Assembly: GCF_947497005.1 (NCBI RefSeq)
Contig: NZ_CANMFF010000003.1
Coordinates: 248,001-312,000 of the forward strand
Direction: 5' to 3'
From: an uncultured Ruegeria sp.
GTDB lineage: Bacteria; Pseudomonadota; Alphaproteobacteria; Rhodobacterales; Rhodobacteraceae
DNA: 64,000 bases
Made by a program: the position numbers and the translations under genes. Below, in pieces: positions 35,165-44,028 of the stretch (within the stretch, counting starts at the first letter, position 1; each line of letters begins with the position of its first letter). The notes under the pieces are model-generated. The model was not told the DNA's origin and did no database searches. It saw only the letters and a program-made list of their open reading frames with translations.

Positions 35165-36688
35165 TCACTCCTCTTTTTGGTGAAACAAGCTTCGGAACAG
35201 GTGCCGGGTCTCAAGCCTGTCAAATTGCTGAAAGCTTGAGATGACGCGGCTCCGCTCGGCCTTTTGGCGTTGATCCAGCACCGCAATAAGTCCACCGACG
35301 GCCAGACCGACCTGTGCATCTACCCGGCCCTGCGCATTGCTTTGTTGAGAGACAAAGGCCAACAAGGCCTCTTGCTGGACAGAATAGTCGTTGAACAGCC
35401 CCAGGTTGTCCTGAAGCTTTTTTAACGGCCTGATGATGGTTCTAAAGCTCTTTGCATCAAAGAGAGGACCAAAGAACTCCATCAAATATCGCAGCTTTTT
35501 GCAATCAATGCGGAGATCATGCACCGTTTCGTCCGGTGTATCGTCGGTGATGCTGCGGGCAGTTCTGCACACTTTACGATAGCGTTTCCAGATCAACGCG
35601 CAGGCATATTCAGAAGCACCCCGATCGGCGTTAGGCCCTGCCTCCAAACGCGTCGTTTCGCTGAACAAAGCGATCAATTCTGACATCGACGTATCATAAG
35701 CATCGCCGCGCAACCGGCGGGACAAGCGTGACATTTCCTGCATGCGTTCCTTTTGAAACCGGTCGAACATCTCATGCAATCCGGCATGAAGTTTTGACGG
35801 TACCAGATTGAAATACATATCTTTATCCAGAAGATACACATCCAGATCACGCATTCGCCCGGTGGGTGCCATAAGTTCGGAAAAGACCCGCTTCAACTCT
35901 GCAGTTTGCGTTTGGGAAAAGACGCCCTTGAACAGGCTGACGACAGATCTGATTTTTCGGAGACTTACACGGTAATCATGCAGAAACTCTGTATCGATGT
36001 CAGCGATTACCCCATCTTCGTTTTGCCGGGCTACCTTCAGATAAGTCTGAATGATATCTGCCGCGACTTCGATAGATGGCTCTGTTTGTCCCAGCCTGAT
36101 CTCCGGCTTGGCCTGATATGTAAACATGCCGGGAAACAGCCCTGCAAAGAATGCTTCGGTGCCCAACGCACCGCTGGGCAGGTCGGAAATCGCATCACAG
36201 ACCTTTTGATACGCTCTTTCATACCCGCGCAGCTTCTGAATACGCACAATAGCCGCTTGCCCGGTTGACGAGGTCATAAACCAGATTGTCCCCCTGACCT
36301 GAGTCTTTTGCAGCTCATCCAGCACCACGAGGGACTTCACCGCGATCTTTCCGGCGCCGATCTGTATCAAGGCGCGTAGCTCGGGAAAGCCCTTCAATGC
36401 TACCTGTACCGGGCCGTGCGGCAAGTTTTGAACAAACAAACCCAGCCCTTTGCCGCGCTGAGATAATGGTTTGCGCTTATTCTGCCAAAGTTGCAGCACT
36501 CCATTGGTCTCGATCAGAACCCGACCCGAAGCACGCAAGGATTGATCGTGACAATCCAGCAGCACGAATGGCTTGGCGGCAACCTCAGGCGCAATTTCGA
36601 CCGAGAAACCCGCAAGCGCCTTTGCCAGTTTTGTCGCATCAATCGGCTTGATAAGAACAAACTGATCACCTGACGGCTCGGTCATCAT
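35165..36688 (-). CDS. CHAD domain protein with degenerate N-terminal CYTH-like region
   Basis: A 507-residue protein. The C-terminal CHAD (conserved histidine alpha-helical) domain spans about residues 205-500, with the two hallmark histidines in FLHDYRVSLRKIRS (His237) and VHDLRIDCKKLRYLMEFF. CHAD proteins bind polyphosphate granules in several bacteria. The first 200 residues end in IQKLRGYERAYQKV, the join seen in CYTH-CHAD fusions, but lack an ExExK motif, so this looks like a decayed CYTH domain. Two start codons are adjacent (36688 and 36685), with GGAAGGG upstream. It heads the operon with ParA and CYTH genes. Confidence 0.9.
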   Translation of the reverse strand: MMTEPSGDQFVLIKPIDATKLAKALAGFSVEIAPEVAAKPFVLLDCHDQSLRASGRVLIETNGVLQLWQNKRKPLSQRGKGLGLFVQNLPHGPVQVALKGFPELRALIQIGAGKIAVKSLVVLDELQKTQVRGTIWFMTSSTGQAAIVRIQKLRGYERAYQKVCDAISDLPSGALGTEAFFAGLFPGMFTYQAKPEIRLGQTEPSIEVAADIIQTYLKVARQNEDGVIADIDTEFLHDYRVSLRKIRSVVSLFKGVFSQTQTAELKRVFSELMAPTGRMRDLDVYLLDKDMYFNLVPSKLHAGLHEMFDRFQKERMQEMSRLSRRLRGDAYDTSMSELIALFSETTRLEAGPNADRGASEYACALIWKRYRKVCRTARSITDDTPDETVHDLRIDCKKLRYLMEFFGPLFDAKSFRTIIRPLKKLQDNLGLFNDYSVQQEALLAFVSQQSNAQGRVDAQVGLAVGGLIAVLDQRQKAERSRVISSFQQFDRLETRHLFRSLFHQKEE

Positions 36689-36890
36689 CCACCCTTCCGA
36701 GGCGCGGACAGGTTGGTGTTGGTCATGCTCTTGAAAGATTTCCCTTCGGTATCATTGGATTTCGACACCCGACCCTCCGCGACAGCGTGACGTCATGCAA
36801 ACTTATTCTCGCGAAGACATCAAGACATTCTGGTTTGACCAAGTGTAATCCCTGGGTGACAGATGTCAGTTGCGGAAGTATGACAACCGT

Positions 36891-37238
36891 ATGAGTGACC
36901 CGGTATCATCGATCCGCAACCTTGGCCCCGCCTTTGAGCAGGCCTGTGCACGCGCTGGCATTCATTCGGCCGACGCGTTGCGAGAGCTAGGACCAGATGA
37001 TGCCTATGCCCGCCTTTTGCGCGCAGGGACCAAGGCGCATTTCATCGGGTATTATGTGTTGGTGATGGGCCTGCAGGGCCGCCCATGGAATGACTGCAAG
37101 GGTGAAGAGAAAAAGGCCCTGCGCCAGCGTTTTGACGCGATCAAGGCAGGCAACAGCGCGGCGCCGGAAAGCCAGTTGGTTGCTGACCTGGATGCTATCG
37201 GCGTACGTGTCGCCCCCAAAGATCTCAAGCAAGTCTGA
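36891..37238 (+). CDS. TfoX/Sxy C-terminal domain protein
   Basis: A 115-residue protein whose pattern SSIRNLGPAFEQACARAGIH, then SADALRELGPDDAYARLL, matches the TfoX C-terminal domain (a helix-hairpin-helix-like module). The N-terminal TfoX domain of full-length Sxy is missing, which is usual for this alphaproteobacterial group. Full-length homologues activate competence genes with CRP; the role of the isolated domain is unknown. I take ATG 36891, seven codons inside the open frame. It is divergent from the CHAD operon and convergent with ndk. Confidence 0.85.
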   Translation: MSDPVSSIRNLGPAFEQACARAGIHSADALRELGPDDAYARLLRAGTKAHFIGYYVLVMGLQGRPWNDCKGEEKKALRQRFDAIKAGNSAAPESQLVADLDAIGVRVAPKDLKQV

Positions 37239-37242
37239 ACAA

Positions 37243-37275
37243 TAAAAGGCCGCCCCGGCAGGAGCGGCCCAATCT
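37243..37275 (-). terminator. Bidirectional terminator between the TfoX-like gene and ndk
   Basis: GGCCGC and GCGGCC pair around an eight- to nine-base interior loop. On the minus strand TTTTATTG follows, ending ndk; on the plus strand AATCTTTTAC follows, ending the TfoX-like gene. Confidence 0.8.
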
Positions 37276-37293
37276 TTTACCGAAGGCTGCGGC

Positions 37294-37716
37294 TTAGCCG
37301 ACCAGTTCGATGCCCGAGAAGAAGTATGCGATCTCGACCGCTGCGGTTTCCGGAGCGTCCGAACCGTGGACCGAGTTTTCGCCAACCGATTCAGCGAATT
37401 CGGCGCGGATGGTGCCGGGGGCCGCGTCTGCAGGGTTGGTTGCGCCCATGACTTCACGGTTCTTGGCAATGGCGCCTTCGCCTTCCAGAACCTGAACAAC
37501 AACCGGTTCGGAGGACATGAATTCGCACAGTTCGTCATAGAACGGGCGCTCGGCATGCACGTCGTAGAACTTGCCGGCCTGAGCTTTGGTCATGTGGATG
37601 CGCTTTTGCGCCACAACGCGCAGGCCTGCCTCTTCGAACTTGGCGTTGATCTTGCCAGTCAGGTTGCGGCGGGTTGCATCGGGTTTAATGATCGAGAATG
37701 TACGTTCCAGTGCCAT
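37294..37716 (-). CDS. ndk: Nucleoside diphosphate kinase
   Basis: A 140-residue enzyme that balances nucleoside triphosphate pools by a phospho-histidine ping-pong reaction. The catalytic His117 lies in the invariant [10 protein letters not shown]; the start [16 protein letters not shown] and the [10 protein letters not shown] loop also match. Length is exactly family-typical. AAGGAGAGG precedes the ATG. Confidence 0.97.
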   Translation of the reverse strand: MALERTFSIIKPDATRRNLTGKINAKFEEAGLRVVAQKRIHMTKAQAGKFYDVHAERPFYDELCEFMSSEPVVVQVLEGEGAIAKNREVMGATNPADAAPGTIRAEFAESVGENSVHGSDAPETAAVEIAYFFSGIELVG

Positions 37717-37831
37717 GTCGGCCTCTCCTTACAATGTGGCGCAGCGTTCGCGCCGAAATCCATCGCGCGCCGGGTATCACGGTCTTCAGCTCATGAAAAG
37801 TGTTATGATGACCTGCCCGCAGCATTGGGGT

Positions 37832-39033
37832 TCAGAATGTGTCGGGCAAAGGATCAATCCGGTCCAGGCGTCGGACGTAAAGCACCGCAAGTAAACCCGC
37901 AACGCTGCACACACACATCATGCCCAAAACCAGAAATGGCCCGTTTTAGGGCTGACAAATGCACCCGTCATCGAAGTCAGAATCGCGCCAAGTGTTACCA
38001 CCATCGCTCCCGACAACCCGGCTGCACTGCCTGCCAGATTGGGGCGCACAGACATGACACCTGCCGAAGTATTTGCATTGGTCAGGCCATTGCCGAACCC
38101 GACACAGATGGCCGAGCCGAAGAACACCCAAACCGACCCCAGATTGGCGAAGAAAAGCAGTAGTCCGCAGAAGGGCCCGGTCGAAGCCACAACCCGTCCA
38201 ATCAGGATCATCGTGGTCAGACGTGTCCGCGCCGCGATCCGGCCAGTGACAAAGTTCCCGACCATAAAACCGCCCGTGATGATACCAAGACCAAGACCCA
38301 ACATCGCAGGGCTTAGATCAAACCACGCGGCAGCGACCAGAGGAGCACCAGTGATGAAGCTGTAGAAACCGCCAATCGAAAACGCCGCGCACAGGGCATA
38401 TCCCCAGAATCGACGCGCACGAAACAAGTGCGGGTACTCGTGCAGTTGAGCGGTAAAGGTCGAGGAGCGGTTCGTGTTGGTTTCACCCATATCGAACCAA
38501 AGCAACACCAGCAGCCCTGCCCCCAGCAGCGTATAAAGCACAAACCCCGAGCGCCATCCGAAGAGCATATCCAGCGCCCCGCCCAGCATCGGCCCAAGCA
38601 TCGGAGCCAAAGCCATCGCCATCGCCACATAGCCCAGTTTACTGGCCGCTTCATTCGGCGGATACCGATCTCTGATCGATGCGCTGGACAGAACCGACCC
38701 AGCCACAACGGCGGCCTGCAAAAGACGAAAACCCAGAAAGGACCAGATGGACACGGCCAGCGTGCACCCAATTGAGGCGACGACGAAAATCACCGTACAG
38801 ATCAATAAGATCGGCCTGCGCCCGAAGCGATCTGAAAGCGGGCCCATGATAAGTTGCAACACGGCTGACACCGCCAGATACCCGGCAACGGAAATGTTCA
38901 TCAAACCATAGTCGACCGCGAAGTCTTCGCTCATATGCGCAAGGGACGGCAGGAACATATTCAGCGACAGCACCGACAGCGCGGTGACAAAGATCAAAGT
39001 GATCAGGGATGGGGGCGTCCGGGCCGAGTGCAT
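37832..39033 (-). pseudogene. Bcr/CflA-family MFS drug transporter with a C-terminal frameshift
   Basis: The frame from 39033 encodes an MFS exporter: about eleven membrane helices, the loop motif GPLSDRFGRRPILL between helices 2 and 3, and LGPMLGGALDMLFGWR. It stops at 37918 after SPKTGHFWFWA, before the last helix. In the -1 frame the expected end follows at once: GPFLVLGMMCVCSVAGLLAV, then LYVRRLDRIDPLPDTF, with a stop at 37832. The shift is at a run of four A (plus-strand TTTT, 37944-37947); one more A would restore a 400-residue protein. This is either a recent inactivating mutation, a sequencing error, or slippage. Starts at ATG 39033. Confidence 0.8.
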
Positions 39034-39140
39034 GTGGAAAACCGTTCAGAAAAGCAAACGATACAGCGCTAACACATTGCTGGAAGCTTGAACATGCCAA
39101 GCCGCTGGCGGCGGCATCACACCTCTGCTAAGAGCGGCCC

Positions 39141-40991
39141 ATGTTACGGATCGAAGATATCACCTATGCCGTTGAAGGCCGCCCATTGTTTGATGGCGCA
39201 AGCGCTACGATTCCCGATGGTCACAAGGTTGGCCTTGTCGGACGTAATGGTACCGGGAAAACGACCCTTTTCCGCCTGATCCGGGGCGAGCTGGCGTTGG
39301 AATCGGGCAATATCTCAGTCCCGAAGCGCGCACGCATTGGCGGGGTCGCGCAAGAGGTGCCCTCTTCTGATGTCTCGCTGATCAACACGGTTCTGGCCGC
39401 CGACCAAGAACGCAGTGCGCTTATGGCCGAGGCCGACAGCGCCGAAGACCCCACGCGGATTGCCGATATTCAGACCCGTTTGGCCGATATCGACGCGTGG
39501 TCGGCCGAAGCGCGTGCAGCCTCGATTCTCAAGGGTCTTGGTTTTGGCGACGAAGATCAGCTGCGCCCCTGCTCGGATTTCTCAGGCGGTTGGCGGATGC
39601 GTGTCGCGCTGGCGGCGGTGCTGTTCTCTCAACCTGATCTGTTGCTGCTGGACGAACCGACCAACTATCTTGACCTTGAAGGCGCGCTTTGGCTGGAGAG
39701 CTATCTGGCAAAGTATCCACATACCGTGATCATTATCAGCCATGACCGCGGATTGCTGAACCGCGCGGTCGGATCGATCCTGCATCTGGAAGACCGCAAG
39801 CTGACCTATTACGCGGTGCCTTATGACAAGTTTGCCGAACGCCGTGCGGAACGTCTGGCGCAGGCTGAATCCGAAAACACCAAAGCTAAGGCTCGCATCG
39901 CCCATCTACAGAGCTTTGTTGACCGCTTCAGGTACAAGGCGTCCAAAGCCGTGCAGGCCCAGTCTCGGCTAAAGATGATCGAGCGCATCCAGCTGGTCTC
40001 AACTCCACAAGAGGCGGCCTTGCGCGCTTTCACCTTCCCCGAGCCCGAGGAACTGTCGCCCCCGATTATCCAGATAGAGGGCGGCACCACAGGCTATGGC
40101 GAGACCGAAGTTCTGCGCCGCCTGAACCTGCGTATCGATCAGGATGACCGGATCGCGCTGCTGGGCAAGAACGGTCAGGGCAAATCGACCCTGTCTAAGC
40201 TGTTGTCGGACCGTTTGCCGCTGATGGCGGGCAAAATGACGCGCAGCAACAAACTGCGCATCGGCTATTTCGCGCAACATCAGGTGGATGAACTGCATGT
40301 AGACGAAACGCCATTGGACCACTTGCGTCGCCTGCGCCCGGTTGAGGCGCCCGGCAAATGGCGCTCGCGTCTGGCCGGGTTCGGGCTGAATGCGGATCAG
40401 GCGGAAACCAAGGTCGGTCGTCTTTCGGGTGGTCAGAAAGCACGCCTGTCATTGCTGCTCGCCACCATCGACGCGCCGCATATGCTGATCCTTGACGAAC
40501 CAACTAACCACCTCGACATCGAAAGCCGCGAGGCACTGGTCGAAGCGTTGACTGCGTATTCCGGTGCAGTGGTTCTGGTCAGTCACGACATGCATCTTCT
40601 TGGCCTTGTCGCGGATCGGCTGTGGTTGGTTTCTGACGGTACGGTCAACCAGTTCGACGGCGACCTTGAAGCCTATCGGTCTTTGCTGCTGGCACGCGAC
40701 AAACCCGTCAGGGAAAAACCGCGTGCCGCGAAACCCAAACGCCCTTCACGCGAGGCCATGCTTGGCCTGCGTGCAGATCTGCGCAAGTGCGAAGAACGCA
40801 TCGAGAAGCTGACAGGCATGCACGACAAGCTTTCGGCCAAACTGGCCGACCCCGCGTTGTATGAAGATGACAAGGTCAACGATTTGGAAACCTGGAACCG
40901 CAAGTTCACCGAAGTCACTGAGGCCATGCAAAAAGCCGAAGCACTTTGGGTGGCTGCTGCCGAACGGCTTGAACAGGCAGAAACAGCATGA
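39141..40991 (+). CDS. ABC-F family ATPase (Uup/YheS type)
   Basis: A 616-residue soluble protein with two ATPase cassettes and no membrane domain. Walker A sequences are GRNGTGKT (about residue 35) and GKNGQGKS (about 343); signatures are FSGGWRMR and LSGGQKAR; both Walker B motifs end in LDEPTN. The inter-domain linker is basic and helical (YDKFAERRAERLAQAE, then the FVDRFRYKASKAVQAQSR arm), and a coiled-coil tail (about 545-610) ends the protein. ABC-F proteins act on the ribosome, often at the E site, to rescue stalled translation. Its stop overlaps the ACT-protein start by four bases. Confidence 0.92.
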   Translation: MLRIEDITYAVEGRPLFDGASATIPDGHKVGLVGRNGTGKTTLFRLIRGELALESGNISVPKRARIGGVAQEVPSSDVSLINTVLAADQERSALMAEADSAEDPTRIADIQTRLADIDAWSAEARAASILKGLGFGDEDQLRPCSDFSGGWRMRVALAAVLFSQPDLLLLDEPTNYLDLEGALWLESYLAKYPHTVIIISHDRGLLNRAVGSILHLEDRKLTYYAVPYDKFAERRAERLAQAESENTKAKARIAHLQSFVDRFRYKASKAVQAQSRLKMIERIQLVSTPQEAALRAFTFPEPEELSPPIIQIEGGTTGYGETEVLRRLNLRIDQDDRIALLGKNGQGKSTLSKLLSDRLPLMAGKMTRSNKLRIGYFAQHQVDELHVDETPLDHLRRLRPVEAPGKWRSRLAGFGLNADQAETKVGRLSGGQKARLSLLLATIDAPHMLILDEPTNHLDIESREALVEALTAYSGAVVLVSHDMHLLGLVADRLWLVSDGTVNQFDGDLEAYRSLLLARDKPVREKPRAAKPKRPSREAMLGLRADLRKCEERIEKLTGMHDKLSAKLADPALYEDDKVNDLETWNRKFTEVTEAMQKAEALWVAAAERLEQAETA

Positions 40992-41377
40992 CAAAGCCCG
41001 TTAAGGACACCATTGCAATGATCGCGGGTATGCATCCCGTTTTGCAGCCGGGTGAGTTTGCCTTCGTCGTGTGGCCTGAAAATAAACCCTGGCCAGAAGG
41101 CACGCGCGCCAGCTGTGCCGAGGCCGAAGGGATGTCTCTCATCGTTCCGACCCACCATGCACCGCAGGATGCTGTCGCCATGCGCTGCATTACGTTGCAG
41201 GTTCATTCCTCGCTGGAAGGTGTTGGTCTGACGGCTGCCGTTTCCAGCGCGTTGGCTCAGGCAGGTATTCCCGCGAACATGGTCGCGGGATATCACCACG
41301 ATCACGTTTACGTCCCTTCAGATTCGGCACAAAACGCCCTGAATATCCTGCAGGACCTGCAAAGGAGCAACAAATAG
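40988..41377 (+). CDS. ACT domain protein (COG3602-like)
   Basis: A 129-residue protein made of two ACT-like halves; the second has LQVHSSLEGVGLTAAVSSAL and ends with GYHHDHVYVPSDSAQNALNI, a pattern typical of this small family of amino-acid-binding proteins. Its ligand is unknown. It is translationally coupled to the ABC-F gene by an ATGA overlap and is followed two bases later by the MarC-type gene, so the three form one operon. Confidence 0.85.
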   Translation: MTKPVKDTIAMIAGMHPVLQPGEFAFVVWPENKPWPEGTRASCAEAEGMSLIVPTHHAPQDAVAMRCITLQVHSSLEGVGLTAAVSSALAQAGIPANMVAGYHHDHVYVPSDSAQNALNILQDLQRSNK

Positions 41378-41379
41378 TA

Positions 41380-41997
41380 ATGGACAGCGCATTCCTGATA
41401 ACCGCGTTCACAACCCTATTTGTGGTCCTTGATCCGCCTGCGCAAACACCGATCTTTGTGGCACTGACTCAGGGCATGGACTGGACCACGCGTCGGTCCA
41501 TTGCAATCCGGGCGTGCCTGACCGCAGGTTTCATTCTGGCTCTGTTTGCAGCGTTTGGCGAAGCCCTTTTGGGGTTTGTCGGCATCTCGATGGAGGCGTT
41601 TCGGGTCGCGGGCGGCGTTCTGCTGTTCCTGACCGCGCTCGACATGCTGTTTGAGCGTCGCACCAAACGGCGCGAAAGCAGCGCAGAAGAAGAAGAACAT
41701 CCGGATCCGTCAGTCTTTCCGCTGGGCATCCCGCTGATCGCCGGCCCCGGCTCGATTGCAACGATGATTCTGCTTGCCGGTCAGCAACCCGGCATTCAGG
41801 GCCTTGCGGTTGTCATTGGTGTGATGCTGGTCGTGCTGGCGATGGTGTTTGTGATGTATCTGACATCTGGCGCTGTAGCACGCGTTCTGGGCAAAACCGG
41901 GTTGAACGTATTGACGCGACTATTGGGAATGCTGCTTGCGGCCTTGTCAGTTCAATTCATTCTTGATGGCCTCAAGGCCTTTGGTTTTGCGTCTTAA
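41380..41997 (+). CDS. MarC family integral membrane protein
   Basis: A 205-residue protein with about six hydrophobic segments. The family stretches LFVVLDPPAQTPIFVALT, FRVAGGVLLFLTALDML and PLGIPLIAGPGSIATMIL are clear. An acidic loop SSAEEEEHPDPS lies between helices 3 and 4. Despite its name MarC is not tied to antibiotic resistance and its activity is unknown. It ends the ABC-F/ACT/MarC operon. Confidence 0.92.
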   Translation: MDSAFLITAFTTLFVVLDPPAQTPIFVALTQGMDWTTRRSIAIRACLTAGFILALFAAFGEALLGFVGISMEAFRVAGGVLLFLTALDMLFERRTKRRESSAEEEEHPDPSVFPLGIPLIAGPGSIATMILLAGQQPGIQGLAVVIGVMLVVLAMVFVMYLTSGAVARVLGKTGLNVLTRLLGMLLAALSVQFILDGLKAFGFAS

Positions 41998-42039
41998 ACC
42001 CCCATATACATTGCGTGTACCTTGAGTGGGGTGAACCCT

Positions 42040-42621
42040 GTGGAAAGTGTCGACATTGGACAACTGGTCTATCTGGTCGTGCTCGGCCTGGCGGTCGCGT
42101 TCTGGTTCGTTTCACAAAACCGCCAGTCCCTGAACAAGACGTTGCAGCAGGTGATGGCTTGGGTGTTCATTTTTGTTGGTGTCATTGCCGTTGTTGGATT
42201 GTGGGAGGACATCCGGTCCTCGGTTGGGCCTGCCCCGCAGATGACCGTTACCGGTCAAACGATCGAGGTGCCCCGCGCCCATGACGGCCACTATTACCTT
42301 CCGGTTTTGGTGAACGATGAGCCGATCAACTTTCTTGTCGATACCGGCGCCAGCCAGATCGTGCTAAGTGCGCAGGACGCCGTGCGCGTGGGCATCGATC
42401 CCGATCAATTGAACTATTTCGGGCGCGCGCTGACCGCAAACGGAGAAGTCCGTACGGCCCCGGTGCGGCTTGAGACTCTGACTGTAGGGCCGATTACGGA
42501 TCAAAACGTGTCGGCCTGGATCAACGAAGGCGAGCTGGACAAGTCCCTTTTAGGGATGGATTACCTGCATCGATTTTCGAGCATTCAATTTGCAGATGGC
42601 AAGCTAATTTTGTCTCGGTAA
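42040..42621 (+). CDS. Retropepsin-like aspartic protease family protein (TIGR02281 type)
   Basis: A protein of about 193 residues with two N-terminal membrane segments (about 5-22 and 33-54) and a C-terminal pepsin-like domain. The catalytic motif FLVDTGASQIVLS is intact, followed by GMDYLHRFSSIQF, the second half-motif of clan AA retropepsin-like proteins. One copy per chain means it should act as a dimer. Start is uncertain: GTG 42040 has GGGG at good spacing; TTG 42022 and GTG 42031 are in frame upstream. Substrate unknown. Confidence 0.85.
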   Translation: MESVDIGQLVYLVVLGLAVAFWFVSQNRQSLNKTLQQVMAWVFIFVGVIAVVGLWEDIRSSVGPAPQMTVTGQTIEVPRAHDGHYYLPVLVNDEPINFLVDTGASQIVLSAQDAVRVGIDPDQLNYFGRALTANGEVRTAPVRLETLTVGPITDQNVSAWINEGELDKSLLGMDYLHRFSSIQFADGKLILSR

Positions 42622-42638
42622 AAGCACTCGCCACTTGA

Positions 42639-42653
42639 GAACAAAAGTGGAAC
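42639..42653 (+). promoter_or_regulatory. LexA (SOS) box upstream of the imuA-like gene
   Basis: GAAC-N7-GAAC, the exact reverse of the alphaproteobacterial LexA operator GTTC-N7-GTTC, ends 17 bases before the ATG. It should make the downstream gene DNA-damage inducible. Confidence 0.8.
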
Positions 42654-42669
42654 ATGCTATCTTGTCCGC

Positions 42670-43290
42670 ATGTCAACACAGCTTCTTGGTCACAAACCCG
42701 CGCGTCAGGCGCCCGGGCTGAACCTCCATCCGCAGATCAGCCTGCAACTGGGCCGCGTGCACGAGGCCTGCGGCCCGGCCCGGCGCAGCTTTGCCATGTG
42801 GCTGGCCGGTCAGACGCAGGGGCCGGTCTTGTGGATTTCCCCCGCGTGGGAGCCCGACCAGCTGAACCCCGACGGGATGATGGCCTTTGCCGATCCGGCC
42901 CGGTTCATCTTTGTCCGCCCTACCCGCGCCGAGGATCTGCTGTGGTGCCTGGAAGAGGCGCTGCGCAGCGGCGCTATCCCGCTGATCATCGGCGACCTGC
43001 CCGGCGCGCCGGGACTGACGCCGATACGCCGGATGCATCTGGCTGCCGAACAGGGCGGCGCGATGGGGCGGGCTCCGCTTGGCTTGCTGCTGACCCCCGG
43101 CGACGGTGGCGCGCAAGGGGTTGAGACGCGCTGGCACATGGCCGCCGCCCATCAGGGCGAAGCCAGACGCTGGACCCTGACCCGCCGCCGTGCCCGTGCC
43201 CTGCCTCCGGTCACATGGCAGGCCACCATGACCGCTGCCCGAACCGGCTTGCAGTTGGAACGGGCTGAAAAAGAAGATGCACCGGCATAA
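42670..43290 (+). CDS. imuA: ImuA-like protein, orphan (no imuB/dnaE2)
   Basis: A 206-residue RecA/SulA-fold-like protein. The stretches LGRVHEACGPARRSFAMWLA, VLWISPAWEPDQL, ARFIFVRPTRAEDLLWCLEE and ALRSGAIPLIIGDL match ImuA proteins, which support error-prone repair with ImuB and DnaE2. It has no functional P-loop, normal for the family. A LexA box lies just upstream. The usual imuB-dnaE2 genes do not follow; a YceI gene does. The gene is visibly GC-richer (about two thirds GC in places) than its neighbours. The ImuA call is by pattern only, so a related SulA-like function is possible. Confidence 0.7.
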   Translation: MSTQLLGHKPARQAPGLNLHPQISLQLGRVHEACGPARRSFAMWLAGQTQGPVLWISPAWEPDQLNPDGMMAFADPARFIFVRPTRAEDLLWCLEEALRSGAIPLIIGDLPGAPGLTPIRRMHLAAEQGGAMGRAPLGLLLTPGDGGAQGVETRWHMAAAHQGEARRWTLTRRRARALPPVTWQATMTAARTGLQLERAEKEDAPA

Positions 43291-43351
43291 AGACACAAAG
43301 ATCACGCAATATTTGATTGGTCAGCCGCACGCCAAGCCCTAGCGTTCCGAA

Positions 43352-43948
43352 ATGAGCATCCTGACCCGACGTACCATTCTTGCGGGGCTGGCGACCCTTC
43401 CCCTCGCCCAACCGTCATACGCGGCATTAAGCCCCTATGAGCTTTCTCCTGACGCCACCAAAGTCGGTTTCACCTTCGATCTGTCCGGCGTGGCACAAAC
43501 CGGGACAATGCCGATCCTATCCGCCGATGTTCAGGTCGACACCCAAAGCTTGCAGAACAGCAAGGTCACAGTTGTGCTGGATGTCAGCAAAGCCAGAACA
43601 AAGCTGCCCTTCGCCCGCATGCCCATGCTCAGCACCAGCGTGCTAAACGCGAAAGAACACCCAACGATTCAGTTTGTCTCAACGGAAATACAGCTTGGCT
43701 CTGATGGCCGTATATCGGATGGTGCCCTTATCACCGGGGATCTGACCGTACGGGGTGTGACTCGTCCGATCACGCTCGAGGCCAACCTGTACCGACAAGC
43801 CGGAACCGCCACAACCGATCTGAACAACTTGTCCATCGGCTTGACGGGGGCCTTGAATCGGCATGATTTTGGTGCATCAGGCTACCCCGATCTGGTTCGG
43901 GAAAACGTCGGTCTGGACATCCACGCAGAGATCATCCGCGCGACCTGA
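43352..43948 (+). CDS. YceI family periplasmic protein
   Basis: A 198-residue exported lipocalin-like protein. The signal peptide (residues 1-24, RRTILAGLATLPLAQPSYA) precedes a beta-rich domain with the YceI pattern KVGFTFDLSGV, HPTIQFVSTEI, ITGDLTVRGVTRPITLEA and NRHDFGASGYPDLV. Homologues bind a long polyisoprenoid; some are associated with stress or transport. Neighbours give no clue to the ligand. Confidence 0.9.
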   Translation: MSILTRRTILAGLATLPLAQPSYAALSPYELSPDATKVGFTFDLSGVAQTGTMPILSADVQVDTQSLQNSKVTVVLDVSKARTKLPFARMPMLSTSVLNAKEHPTIQFVSTEIQLGSDGRISDGALITGDLTVRGVTRPITLEANLYRQAGTATTDLNNLSIGLTGALNRHDFGASGYPDLVRENVGLDIHAEIIRAT

Positions 43949-44028
43949 TCGCCAAACAGCAAAAAACGACTCGCTAAAGTCGAATTGATGCGCGCATTGT
44001 GCGACAACACTGCCAATCTGAGATCACT

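Noticed and set aside
36685..36726. Leader peptide gene of 13 codons before the CHAD gene
   Set aside because: The frame (MTNTNLSAPRKGG) ends on the CHAD start, but its ribosome-binding site is weak and the sequence is too short to support as a gene.
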